64,000 nucleotides of DNA, from contig CALAJT010000015.1 in the NCBI GenBank assembly GCA_937923145.1, positions 62,001 to 126,000 of the forward strand, written 5' to 3'. A program made the position numbers and the translations under genes. The DNA comes from an uncultured Rubritalea sp. Its GTDB lineage: Bacteria > Verrucomicrobiota > Verrucomicrobiia > Verrucomicrobiales > Akkermansiaceae. Under the pieces are notes generated by a model. The model did not search any database. It had not been told where the DNA came from and saw only the letters and a list, made by a program, of their open reading frames with translations. This document shows, piece by piece, positions 8,961 through 17,329 of the stretch (position 1 is the first letter of the stretch; every line of letters begins with the position of its first letter).

Positions 8961-9707
8961 CTAAAAACTCACTGCAAAATAAGCACCAGCTAAAAGGTGG
9001 TTCTCAGCATCATCGTGAATACCCAGACTCATCTGAAGATAAGGCGAAACTGACACTGCGTCATTAATATTATAAGTATAGGCAAGCTTAGCGAATGCCT
9101 GATGAATACCATTTCTATCATAATAATCTGCCACCACACCTAGCCCAGCATCGATAGTGAGATATGAATCATCATTCACCTGACGATAGTATCCAGCCTT
9201 GCCTTCAAAGTAAAAACCCTCAGCACCAGTGTCGTAATTAATTGAACCTTTGAAATCAATATTCTCATTAAATGCCCAGCTTACGCTTCCTCCTACATCA
9301 GCGCCTGATTTAAAACTAGAGTTCGTGTAATCCCTGAGGGTAAGCGTGGATGCATAGGTTAGATCTCCAATATTACGTGAGAAATCGATAAAAGCTGCTG
9401 CCTCAGTAAAGTCACCATCACTTGCCGCTGTGCCATAGAAAAGCCCCACATCTATCGTGTCCCTATTATTCAGCGCCACCTGTCCAGCGATCTGAAACTC
9501 CATGCTATTCTCCGCAAGCTCAAACCCGCGGTACACATACTCAGAGCGCCAAGTAGTCAATGCCTCAATTCCATATTTCAATTCTGAGGACGTCTCTTGA
9601 GGAGAGTTTAGAAATGCACCTTCTTGAGTTTGAGCTACAGCAAATGAGCTGGAGGCGATGAGAGCAAGCGATGCAAGAGATAGGCGGAGATTCATGGAAT
9701 AAGACAT
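8961..9707 (-). CDS. Outer-membrane beta-barrel protein (porin-like)
   Basis: 248 residues. A signal peptide (hydrophobic run at about 8-22, cleavage likely after AVA at 25) is followed by alternating hydrophobic/polar strands with many aromatic residues. 'TWRSEYVYRGFEL' opens the mature barrel and the protein ends in Phe (GAYFAVSF), the usual BAM recognition end. The 'YRGF' opening resembles the TorF-type putative porin family, though I cannot exclude another small barrel family. It lies nine bases from the aminotransferase gene on the same strand, upstream of which a shared promoter would lie. Confidence 0.7.
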   Translation of the reverse strand: MSYSMNLRLSLASLALIASSSFAVAQTQEGAFLNSPQETSSELKYGIEALTTWRSEYVYRGFELAENSMEFQIAGQVALNNRDTIDVGLFYGTAASDGDFTEAAAFIDFSRNIGDLTYASTLTLRDYTNSSFKSGADVGGSVSWAFNENIDFKGSINYDTGAEGFYFEGKAGYYRQVNDDSYLTIDAGLGVVADYYDRNGIHQAFAKLAYTYNINDAVSVSPYLQMSLGIHDDAENHLLAGAYFAVSF

Positions 9708-9716
9708 AGACTATCG

Positions 9717-10856
9717 TTAGAGCTTAGCAAACGAAGATTTAATTTTATCTAATCCCTCAAGCACCCGAGAGTGAGCACAACCATAGTTGAAACGTATGTG
9801 ACCAGGACCACCAAATGCAACACCATCAGTCACAAACAGCCCTGCATCATTTTCTAAATGACTTGCTGGGTTACTAACATCCATTGACCTACAATCCATC
9901 CAGCCGAGATAAGTCGCCTCTATATCTGGCGTAGTCGCATTAGGAATCTCAGACTTCGTAAATTCCATAAATGTATCCCGGTTCTTCTTCAGATAACTCA
10001 TAAGCTCCTGCCTCCATGGCTCACCATGTCGATACGCAGCTTCAGCAGTGTAGAAAGCGATACAGTTGATCTCTGGTAAAGTACAGCCTCTATCACTCAT
10101 AAATCCCCTTCGGATAGTATCATTCGGGATCACTGCGAATGCATATCCTAGACCCGCAATGTTATACGTTTTAGAGGGGGCCTGTAGCACGATAAGTTTC
10201 TGCTTCAATGCATCTGGTAGCTTCAATGCACTATAAAATGGCTGCTCATCTTCATCAAAAACCATGTCACAGTGAATTTCATCCGACACTAGCACCAAGC
10301 CATGCCTATCACAAAATTCTGCTACTTTCATAATCTCGCCTTGAGAGAAATTTCTGCCCAAAGGATTTTGTGGGTTACAGAGGATAAACAGCTTCGTCTT
10401 CTCAGTCACCGCTGCTTCCATAGCCTCCCAGTCAAAAGTATATTTTCCATCCACCTTCACATGCGGCACATCGATGGTGTCTGCCTTCGCATCCTTAGCC
10501 ACATTAAGAAATGGATAGTAAACTGGCGAACAAATCATAATAGCTTCCCCTTTCTTCACAAAGCCACGCACCGCCAGAGATAACGCCACCACGAGACCGC
10601 CGAGATGAACGATTTCCTCCTCCTTCACTGCAGTATCATGCCTAGTAGCCAAATAGGTAATCAGCGCATCATTCAAGCTTTCGTGCGCCTGCGCATAGCC
10701 GAACACTCCATGTGAAGCACGCTCACGTACAGCATCCAGCACACACTCCGGTGACTGAAAATCCATGTCTGCAACCCAGTAAGGATCCAGTTCAGGTCTA
10801 CGATCCCACTTGATAGAGCCTGTGCCTCTGCGAGGAATAATTGTATCGAAATTCAT
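9717..10856 (-). CDS. PatB/MalY-type PLP aminotransferase / C-S lyase
   Basis: 379 residues from ATG 10856; the longer frame from 10880 adds eight residues not expected in the family. The FDTIIPRRGTGSIKWD start, WVADMDFQSPECV, the NPQNPLGR block, DEIHCDMVF and SKTYNIAGLGYAF (PLP-binding Lys) are all typical of the PatB/MalY branch of fold-type I enzymes, which cleave cystathionine or related S-substituted cysteines to pyruvate, ammonia and a thiol. The specific substrate cannot be read from the sequence; annotated relatives include cystathionine beta-lyases. Confidence 0.85.
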   Translation of the reverse strand: MNFDTIIPRRGTGSIKWDRRPELDPYWVADMDFQSPECVLDAVRERASHGVFGYAQAHESLNDALITYLATRHDTAVKEEEIVHLGGLVVALSLAVRGFVKKGEAIMICSPVYYPFLNVAKDAKADTIDVPHVKVDGKYTFDWEAMEAAVTEKTKLFILCNPQNPLGRNFSQGEIMKVAEFCDRHGLVLVSDEIHCDMVFDEDEQPFYSALKLPDALKQKLIVLQAPSKTYNIAGLGYAFAVIPNDTIRRGFMSDRGCTLPEINCIAFYTAEAAYRHGEPWRQELMSYLKKNRDTFMEFTKSEIPNATTPDIEATYLGWMDCRSMDVSNPASHLENDAGLFVTDGVAFGGPGHIRFNYGCAHSRVLEGLDKIKSSFAKL

Positions 10857-11022
10857 GCGCGCATACTTACAAAAGAACAAAAATTCTCAACCTAAAAAGC
10901 TATTTTGACGATATTCATCAGCCAGTAAAAAGAATCTTTTTCAATAAACAGTCATTTTTTTATTGCCTTAAAGCACTAGTTTCAGTAATCCTCCGCCCGC
11001 ACTATCTAGTGCAAACAGATAC

Positions 11023-11096
11023 AGGCCTATAGTGTAATGGTAACACCCCGGATTTTGATTCCGTTATTCTAGGTTCGAGTCCTAGTAGGCCTGCCA
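11023..11096 (+). tRNA. tRNA-Gln (anticodon TTG)
   Basis: A complete 74-base cloverleaf. The acceptor stem AGGCCTA (11023-11029) pairs with TAGGCCT (11086-11092), followed by discriminator G and an encoded CCA (11094-11096). The D arm is GTGT...ACAC, the anticodon loop TTTTGAT has TTG at 11055-11057, and the T arm is CTAGG-TTCGAGT-CCTAG. It reads CAA and, by wobble, CAG glutamine codons. It borders the decayed accessory patch at 11.1-12.8 kb, as integration sites often do, but I found no second copy of its 3' end in the window. Confidence 0.96.
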
Positions 11097-11114
11097 TCTG
11101 CCCCTCCAGTGTTC

Positions 11115-11508
11115 TTATTCTTCAAATGGATTTGTAATCAATATTGGTGACTTTACAAAACCTCTGGGATCACGGGTAACTATAGTATCTGACTGAACTG
11201 CAATTGTAGATGCTATCTGCATAGTACCCTCTAGATCATCGTTATTATATTTTATAGCTGTGCTAATATCCTGATGATCAACTGGAGCTATTTTACACAC
11301 TTTTTCTATTTCTTCTATAAATGTGAGAGATTCTTGCTTCCCCTCTAATTTTCCTAAAATGTAGTCTATGTTAGATACCGTCTGCCACGACATGAAGCAT
11401 TGCTGATTCTGAATAGCGTCAGAAAATAGCGCATAAGATCTAGCAAAAATATGGCTCACGGCGTAGTGCCATATCTAAAAGAACATTGGTGTCAAAAAAT
11501 ATCTTCAC
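11115..11508 (-). pseudogene. Frameshifted PIN-domain toxin (VapC-like)
   Basis: Reading from GTG 11508, the first frame gives KIFFDTNVLLDMALRREPYF, the classical PIN start with the first acidic residue, and then hits a stop. The rest of the domain (ARSYALFSDAIQ..., VSNIDYILGKL, VDHQDISTAI, SDTIVTRDPRGF, SPILITNP) continues in the next frame down to 11115. The switch falls at a run of five A's (11445-11449 on the plus strand), so one extra base explains it. In the intact family the third acidic cluster is D-x-E-D; here it reads DDLEG, which may mean reduced activity even before the frameshift. PIN toxins are Mg-dependent RNases. The GTG overlaps the stop of the antitoxin frame. Confidence 0.8.
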
Positions 11509-11624
11509 GCTTTCTGAGTGTATTTCTCCCAAATAGCATCAGCTTTAATATCACCTTTGAGTTCGTTTTCTCCCAATGCTAGAGCTCGTTTAGACCATGT
11601 ATTCAAAAATGCAGTTACCTGAAG
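11505..11624 (-). pseudogene. C-terminal remnant of the antitoxin partner
   Basis: An open stretch of 39 codons ends TGA at 11505-11507, sharing GTGA with the start of the PIN gene: the standard antitoxin-toxin coupling. The translated end (WSKRALALGENELKGDIKAD, then AIWEKYTQKA) is helical and charged, like the toxin-binding tail of a VapB-type antitoxin. No ATG, and no DNA-binding ribbon-helix-helix or AbrB start, is present: the frame is closed by TAA at 11625-11627 and runs into the divergent DUF2164 gene. The antitoxin has therefore lost its N-terminal half, or only a TTG-initiated fragment remains. Confidence 0.55.
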
Positions 11625-11886
11625 TTAAGAAACTTGATGCCATCGCATCTATCCAGCGGTATATGGCAAAGGAAATCGATACTGATATTAGTGAAATGGA
11701 AGCGGTAGGGATTTTGAATTATTTACTAAGGAGCTGGCGCCATTTGCTTACAATAAAGGGATCGAAGATGCTCAGCAATTCATGCTCCTCAAGGCAGAGG
11801 ATCTGGGCGGCACTTGTTTCGAGGAGGGATTAACCTATTGGAGGAATTCTAAGAAGGGATCGGCTATCCGTAGGAAGTCGAATTAA
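11597..11886 (+). pseudogene. Frameshifted DUF2164-family gene
   Basis: ATG 11597 (or 11612) starts LPEVKKLDAIASIQRYMAKE and IDTDISEMEAVGIL, matching the front of DUF2164. The matching rest (DFELFTKELAPFAYNKGIED, then AQQFMLLKAEDLGGTCFE and LTYWRN) lies in another frame from about 11710 to the TAA at 11884-11886. A single missing base (or two extra) near 11700-11715 explains it. Intact members are 80-90-residue proteins of unknown role. The gene is divergent from, and overlaps, the truncated antitoxin remnant, which suggests a rearrangement joined them. Confidence 0.75.
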
Positions 11887-11949
11887 TAGCTAATTCCTAA
11901 AGATTTTTATTCGACTACAATTGTTTGGAGAATGCATTAGCTAGAGCTT

Positions 11950-12210
11950 TTATAAAAGATTCGCTTCATTATAACGGAAGGCAGTGACATTCATACCATC
12001 TACTATTACGATGATCGGATTCGAATCAGCATTCCTATCTAGATAGTCATAGGCAGTATCTTTACTGACAGATTTACCGTCTAGTCGATAGCTTTTCACT
12101 CGCTGATCAACAACCAGACCAGAAGTCGTTATTGCTGGAGAGCTACAACTATTAATCAGCACAGTAGAGACAATTACAGCTAGTGCTTCAAACGTATAAG
12201 TTACACGCTG
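11950..12210 (-). pseudogene. Small lipoprotein lacking its start
   Basis: The 87-codon open frame contains LAVIVSTVLINSCSS, an apparent signal peptide core and lipobox (INSC), followed by a short polar domain (VDQRVKSYRLDGKSVSKDTA, then DYLDRN, IIVIVDGMNV). No ATG or TTG precedes the signal core in frame; the only in-frame start is a GTG inside the core (12162), which would leave almost no signal peptide. TAA at 12211-12213 closes the frame. It is most simply a 5'-truncated lipoprotein gene. Unknown family. Confidence 0.45.
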
Positions 12211-12216
12211 TTAATC

Positions 12217-12774
12217 CTACAAATACAGATCCTCAACTCGACCAGTAAATCCAATAGTAGCCAATGTGAATTCACCTTCTGTGTGCTTATATCCTGGTGT
12301 CCAGCCCTCTGCTTTTCTGAAAATAGAAATTTCAGGGCGCTTTGGATTCTGGCTGACAATAGCGTATTCTTCTAAAGATTCGATCGCTTGATAAATCAAA
12401 AATTTCTCCACTCTATCACGCTTCTCATCCTCTGACAGCACCTCAATAATCAATTTAGGGTTATTTAAATAATGAGTAGCATCATCATCTGGATCACAGC
12501 CGACTACTATATCTGGGTAGTAAAATGATTCATTTTGAAGCACATTTACGAAGACTTTCATATCTGACTTGAATACTTCACAGGAGCTACCTCGTGTATG
12601 CTTTAAAAGATCTGCAGCAAGGTTTAAAGACACTCTCTCGTGGTTCTTGCTCGCACCAGCCATAGCATAGACTTGCCCAGCCACGTAGTCGTGTCTTACT
12701 TCAGAGACTTTCTCCCCCTCTAGGTATTCTTCTACTGAAATGGGATCTGGATATTTCATTGTGCTACCTGACAT
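12217..12774 (-). CDS. Uma2-family PD-(D/E)XK protein
   Basis: 185 residues from ATG 12774 (180 from ATG 12759; TTG 12792 also possible). It matches the Uma2 (DUF820) family of predicted restriction-endonuclease-like proteins: ISVEEYLEGE, VRHDYVAGQVYAMAGA, HERVSLNL, then the core YYPDIVVGCDP...PKLIIEVLSEDEKRDR with the D and E-x-L positions of the nuclease fold. The family is abundant in cyanobacteria and mobile in other phyla, and its physiological role is unknown. It appears intact, unlike its neighbours in this accessory patch. Confidence 0.85.
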   Translation of the reverse strand: MSGSTMKYPDPISVEEYLEGEKVSEVRHDYVAGQVYAMAGASKNHERVSLNLAADLLKHTRGSSCEVFKSDMKVFVNVLQNESFYYPDIVVGCDPDDDATHYLNNPKLIIEVLSEDEKRDRVEKFLIYQAIESLEEYAIVSQNPKRPEISIFRKAEGWTPGYKHTEGEFTLATIGFTGRVEDLYL

Positions 12775-12937
12775 AGGATATTCATACAACAAGCAACTTC
12801 AGATTACAAACACCATTCTAAGTTCAGGAATTCATTGTGCTCGATTCGCGCTAAGCGAAGCTGGCAGAAGCTAATTATTCTTCGCATTTGTGAATTTCTC
12901 ACTTGCACCTTGCCTTACTAGGCATAACTCTCTGCGC

Positions 12938-14014
12938 ATGGATTATGCATCGTTAATTGAGAAGCGAAGAGACCGATTTAGAGAAGTCGAGGTGGAGATC
13001 ACTGACCCGGATTTATTCTCGGACCAAAAGCGCGCCACTGAGACGATGCGTGAGCACGGTAGACTTAAAAATCTCATCGAAATGTGGGAAGAACTCGAGA
13101 CTTGCCGTGAGAACTTAGCGGATAATAAAGAGCTACTTAGGGAAGATGATGAAGAGATCGTGGAGATGGCGCAGGAGGAAATCCCTGAACTGGAAACACG
13201 CATAGAGCAACTCGCACAGGATGTGCAGTATGCTCTGCTACCTAGAGATGCTACGGAAGACCGCGACGCACTGGTCGAGATCCGTGCTGGTGCAGGTGGT
13301 GATGAGGCGAGTCTTTTCGTAGGCGAAGTGCTGAATATGTATGAGCGCTATGTAGCTAGCCGTGGCTGGAAGGTAGAGCATTTAGATAGTAGTCCCTCAG
13401 ATGTAGGTGGCTTTAAGGAAGTGACTATAAAGGTCACGGGTGAAGAGGTTTTCCGCTATATGAAATATGAATCTGGAGTGCACCGTGTCCAGCGGGTACC
13501 AGCGACTGAGACTCAGGGTAGAATCCACACTTCTACGATTACTGTAGCAGTTCTTCCAGAAGCAGAGGAAGTAGATATCGAGCTCAAGAAAGAAGATCTT
13601 CATATCCAAGCAACTCGCTCAGGTGGATCCGGTGGTCAGCACGTCAATACTACTGACTCCTGTGTCCAGATCACTCACCTTCCTTCAGGTCTGCAGGTAA
13701 AGTGCCAAGACGGACGAAGCCAGACTCAGAACCGTGAGCTAGGTCTCCAGATCATGCGGGCTAAGCTTTATGAAGCAAAAGTGCGCGAAGAGAATGAGAA
13801 ATACTCAGCGCAGCGTAGATCACTCATAGGCTCTGGTGACCGATCTGAAAAGATTCGCACCTATAATTTCCCGCAATCTCGTGTGACAGACCACCGCATT
13901 AATTTCACCTCTCACAATATTGAGGGAATTCTAGGTGGCTCACTGAATGAACTTACAGACAATTTGCAGAAGGAAGAAATGGAACAACGTCTTGCTGATG
14001 CAGGCTTAGAATAA
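12938..14014 (+). CDS. prfA: Peptide chain release factor 1
   Basis: 358 residues from ATG 12938; the longer frame from 12890 is an unlikely leader. RF1 reads UAA and UAG and triggers peptide release. The codon-reading PAT motif is at 188-190 and the catalytic GGQ at 232-234 (SGGSGGQHVNTTDS), with GAGGDEASLF upstream. PAT rather than SPF separates RF1 from RF2. It is the first gene of prfA-prmC-murA; prmC methylates the GGQ glutamine. RF1 does not read UGA, so it would not compete with the proposed selenocysteine codons. Confidence 0.96.
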   Translation: MDYASLIEKRRDRFREVEVEITDPDLFSDQKRATETMREHGRLKNLIEMWEELETCRENLADNKELLREDDEEIVEMAQEEIPELETRIEQLAQDVQYALLPRDATEDRDALVEIRAGAGGDEASLFVGEVLNMYERYVASRGWKVEHLDSSPSDVGGFKEVTIKVTGEEVFRYMKYESGVHRVQRVPATETQGRIHTSTITVAVLPEAEEVDIELKKEDLHIQATRSGGSGGQHVNTTDSCVQITHLPSGLQVKCQDGRSQTQNRELGLQIMRAKLYEAKVREENEKYSAQRRSLIGSGDRSEKIRTYNFPQSRVTDHRINFTSHNIEGILGGSLNELTDNLQKEEMEQRLADAGLE

Positions 14015-14023
14015 TCTACTGTA

Positions 14024-14899
14024 TTGAAGACTATCTTAGAAACCCTGGATGGCGGCACGCTATGGCTTGAGAAAAAAGGCATTACGGACGCCCGTCGTAA
14101 TATGCAGTTGCTGATCTGCCATCAGCTTAACTGCTCTAAAATCCAGCTCTATACTAAGTTCGATGAGCCTCTAACAGAGGAGGCGCTAGCTCCTCTTCGT
14201 GAAAAGTTAAAACTCCGTGGCGAAGGAACGCCACTACAACACCTGCTCGGCACCGTTGAGTTCTACAGAAGAGAGTTTAAGACGGATTCACGAGCTCTGA
14301 TCCCACGTCCTGAAACCGAAGAACTGGTAGAGATCGTTCTAGAGGAAATTTCTGACAAATTTACATCTGATCCAGAATCAAACGCCCCAACCGCACTAAA
14401 AATTCTCGATATGGGCTGTGGCTCCGGTGTTATTGGGCTGAGTCTAGCTGCTGAGCTAGGAATCCGTGCTGAGGTCACATGCATAGATACTTCTGATGAT
14501 GCTTTAGCTTTAGCCAAAGAGAATGCTGATCTATTAGAGATAAAAAATGTGACCTTTACGAGTGGAAACCTCTTCTCTAATAGTAGTGAAAGCTATGATG
14601 TGATCGTGGCAAATCTACCCTACGTGCCAGAGGATGATCGCCAGAACTTAGCACCAGAGCTAGCTCACGATCCTGATCTAGCACTATTCGGAGGGAAAGA
14701 TGGTCTCGACATACTCAAAGTTTTCATTCATTACTCACAGAATCATCGCAATAACCCAAGTATCTGTGCACTAGAAATAGGCATAAATCAATCAACCAAA
14801 GTAGCACAAATGCTAGCGGATGCTGGCTACAATAACATCAACACACGCATCGACCTCTCTGGCATCGCAAGATTCCCAATCGCACACTTTTCACTCTAA
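14024..14899 (+). CDS. prmC: Release factor glutamine methyltransferase
   Basis: 291 residues starting at TTG 14024, nine bases after prfA. It methylates the GGQ glutamine of release factors. SAM-binding motif I is DMGCGSG at 129-135, the acidic end of strand 2 is CIDTSD at about 153-158, and the substrate-glutamine motif is NLPY at 197-200 (a permitted NPPY variant). The RALIPRPETEELVE block at 90-103 is characteristic of PrmC/HemK. The N-terminal 70 residues form the helical release-factor-binding domain. The operon context with prfA supports the call. Confidence 0.93.
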   Translation: MKTILETLDGGTLWLEKKGITDARRNMQLLICHQLNCSKIQLYTKFDEPLTEEALAPLREKLKLRGEGTPLQHLLGTVEFYRREFKTDSRALIPRPETEELVEIVLEEISDKFTSDPESNAPTALKILDMGCGSGVIGLSLAAELGIRAEVTCIDTSDDALALAKENADLLEIKNVTFTSGNLFSNSSESYDVIVANLPYVPEDDRQNLAPELAHDPDLALFGGKDGLDILKVFIHYSQNHRNNPSICALEIGINQSTKVAQMLADAGYNNINTRIDLSGIARFPIAHFSL

Positions 14900-14913
14900 C
14901 AATATAAAAAATC

Positions 14914-16194
14914 ATGGATAAACTCATCGTTCACGGCGGCACTACTCTCACAGGGTCAATCAATATCTCAGGCGCTAAAAATGCCTCACTCCCAATCCTA
15001 GCCGCAGCTCTGCTGACTGCTGAAGACGTGATTATCCGCCGTGTGCCAGACGTATCTGACACTAACTACATGATCCAGATCCTCTCCGCTCTGGGTGCTG
15101 AAGTAGAGCGCTCTAGTGGAACAGTCCGTATTAACTGTGCTAACATTTCCTATGATGCACCCTACGAGCTAGTCCGTAAGATGCGTGCTTCAATCTGTGT
15201 GATGGGACCTCTCTTAGGACGTCTCGGTAAAGCAAAGGTGTCGCTCCCTGGTGGATGTGTGATAGGTGATCGCCCTGTAGACCTTCACCTCAAGGGTCTG
15301 CGTGCACTCGGAGCCAAGATCGATATGGAAGGTGGTAACATGGATATGGAAGCTCCTGCAGGTGGACTAGTAGGTGACGAAATAGATCTCCGTGGTAAGC
15401 ACGGACCAACTGTTTTAGGAACAGATAATATCATGATGGCAGCAGTGCTAGCAAATGGAACTACCATTATCGAATCAGCAGCCTGTGAACCTGAGGTAGT
15501 AGACCTCGCTAACTTCCTCATAGGTATGGGAGCTGAGATAGAAGGTGCAGGAACTAGACGTATCACTATTCAGGGTGTGAAGAAACTTTCAGGTATCGAG
15601 CATACTATCATCCCAGACCGTATTGAAGCAGGCACATTCATGGTGGCTGGTGCGATGGCTGGGTGTAAGGAAAAAGGCATTAAGCTCAATAGAGTAAGAG
15701 AAGAAGATCTTAAACCAACGACTGAAAAACTCATCGAAGCTGGTCACTCAATAGTCTTCAATAAAGCAGGGACTTCTGTAACTGTCACCCCTGGTAAAGA
15801 GCCTAAGGGCTGTAACATCGTAACAGCACCACACCCTAATTTTCCGACTGATATGCAGGCACAGTTCGCTTCACTCTTCGCAGTGACCCCTGGGATTTCA
15901 GTGATCGAAGACACTATTTTTCCACAGCGTTTCATGCACTGTGCAGAGATGTCACGCATGGGCGCTGACATCAAAGTCGACAATGGCACTGCGATCATCA
16001 CAGGTGTGAAGAAACTCTCTGCAGCTCCAGTAATGGCATCTGATCTCAGAGCTTCTGCAGCACTAGTGCTATCGGCACTTACTGCAGAAGGAAGCACAGA
16101 CATCCACCGACTCTACCACATCGACCGTGGCTATGAGCATATCGATGAGAAGCTTCTTACACTTGGAGCGAATGTGGAGCGTGTGAGAGAGTAG
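14914..16194 (+). CDS. murA: UDP-N-acetylglucosamine 1-carboxyvinyltransferase
   Basis: 426 residues, typical length. It transfers enolpyruvate from PEP to UDP-GlcNAc, the first committed step of peptidoglycan synthesis. Substrate-binding K22 in SGAKNASLP and the catalytic loop Cys at exactly residue 115 (LPGGCVIGDRP) are present; a Cys at this position is the fosfomycin-sensitive form. Two inside-out alpha/beta domains are apparent. It follows prmC by 14 bases and ends the operon. Confidence 0.96.
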   Translation: MDKLIVHGGTTLTGSINISGAKNASLPILAAALLTAEDVIIRRVPDVSDTNYMIQILSALGAEVERSSGTVRINCANISYDAPYELVRKMRASICVMGPLLGRLGKAKVSLPGGCVIGDRPVDLHLKGLRALGAKIDMEGGNMDMEAPAGGLVGDEIDLRGKHGPTVLGTDNIMMAAVLANGTTIIESAACEPEVVDLANFLIGMGAEIEGAGTRRITIQGVKKLSGIEHTIIPDRIEAGTFMVAGAMAGCKEKGIKLNRVREEDLKPTTEKLIEAGHSIVFNKAGTSVTVTPGKEPKGCNIVTAPHPNFPTDMQAQFASLFAVTPGISVIEDTIFPQRFMHCAEMSRMGADIKVDNGTAIITGVKKLSAAPVMASDLRASAALVLSALTAEGSTDIHRLYHIDRGYEHIDEKLLTLGANVERVRE

Positions 16195-16227
16195 ATCTCC
16201 CCTCAGGAGCGCCAGCACAATGAGAAA

Positions 16228-17196
16228 TTACTTAACCTCAGGAATAACCGTCTGTAAAATAGTAGCTTCAGCAGTCACTGTTAGAGGTTCAGCGCCACGT
16301 GGTAGGATAAAAAAGTCTCCTGGCTTATACCTCGTGCCAGCAGCATCACAAATACTTCCAGATACTAATGTAATTACAGAAAACCTCTCGGGCTGAGGAT
16401 TGCCTAGACTTGCGCCTCTCTTCAGCTGCAGTTTTTCGATATAGAAGTAGGGGCAATCAGAAATACAATTCTTCTGAGGACCAGTCGCCTCATCCATACT
16501 CGGTTCAAAGTCTTTAAAATCAATACAGCTCATGCTTTGCTCTACGTGAAGATCTCTCGGCTTACCATCCAGTCCCATACGGTTCCAGTCAAAGACTCGG
16601 AAGGTGGTATCTGAGTTTTGCTGGATTTCATAGATGAGAAAGCCACCACCGATCGCGTGGAGTCTACCAGAATCTATAAAGATACTGTCACCTACCTTGG
16701 GCGTAATCGCATGTGCCTGTTGATCAACCGTGCCATCTGCTAGTGCTTGCTCGAAACTTTCTTTCGTCACACCCTTCTTAAGGCCTACATAGAGTTTACT
16801 TTCCGGTTCTACATCTGCGATATACCACATTTCAGTCTTAGGCTCGCCTCCTAGCTCATCAGCAAGTTCCTCTGGTGGATGCACTTGGATCGATAAATCA
16901 GTGCGTGAATCCAGAATCTTTATCAGTAGTGGGAAGCGATCTCCTAGCTCATCTAGACCCTCACCAAAAATCTCATGACGACTAGTATTCCAAAGTTCGT
17001 TTAATGTCTGACCTTTAAGCTCACCTATTTTCACAGTCGATTGCTCACACTCGCGATCAGAGATTTCCCATGATTCACCGTAAAGGTTTCCATCATTAGG
17101 CAGATTTCTATGGTAAATAGTCTCCAGCTTTCTACCACCCCAGATACGTTCCTGATAGATCGCTTGAAATAGAATAGGTAGTGATGTTGCTGACAT
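16228..17196 (-). CDS. manA: Class I mannose-6-phosphate isomerase
   Basis: 322 residues, the short class I cupin type. The enzyme interconverts fructose-6-phosphate and mannose-6-phosphate with one Zn. Marks: IWGGRKLETIY at the start, LDSRTDLSIQVHPPEELA with metal-binding His, TEMWYIADV, then HAIGGGFLIYEIQQNSDTTF and RVFDWNR. The catalytic Arg in this last block is preserved. It converges with murA and has no obvious operon partner. Confidence 0.9.
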   Translation of the reverse strand: MSATSLPILFQAIYQERIWGGRKLETIYHRNLPNDGNLYGESWEISDRECEQSTVKIGELKGQTLNELWNTSRHEIFGEGLDELGDRFPLLIKILDSRTDLSIQVHPPEELADELGGEPKTEMWYIADVEPESKLYVGLKKGVTKESFEQALADGTVDQQAHAITPKVGDSIFIDSGRLHAIGGGFLIYEIQQNSDTTFRVFDWNRMGLDGKPRDLHVEQSMSCIDFKDFEPSMDEATGPQKNCISDCPYFYIEKLQLKRGASLGNPQPERFSVITLVSGSICDAAGTRYKPGDFFILPRGAEPLTVTAEATILQTVIPEVK

Positions 17197-17329
17197 GATT
17201 TAAGGTATGACTAATTTAATAAAGATCGCAATACTATTTTTCATATAGACTATTTATTAAACTTACTATTCAGATATTTGTATTTCAGAATATAGAAATT
17301 TGATTACAGTTATTGCGAGCTGATTTCAT

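Noticed and set aside
10973..11012. Inverted GCACTAG / CTAGTGC upstream of the tRNA as an operator
   Set aside because: Only 7 bp with a 26-base spacer; chance occurrence is reasonable and no regulator is nearby.
11023..11096. Attachment site made from the tRNA-Gln 3' end
   Set aside because: No second copy of the T-arm/acceptor 3' sequence was found in the window, so an integrative element cannot be bounded.
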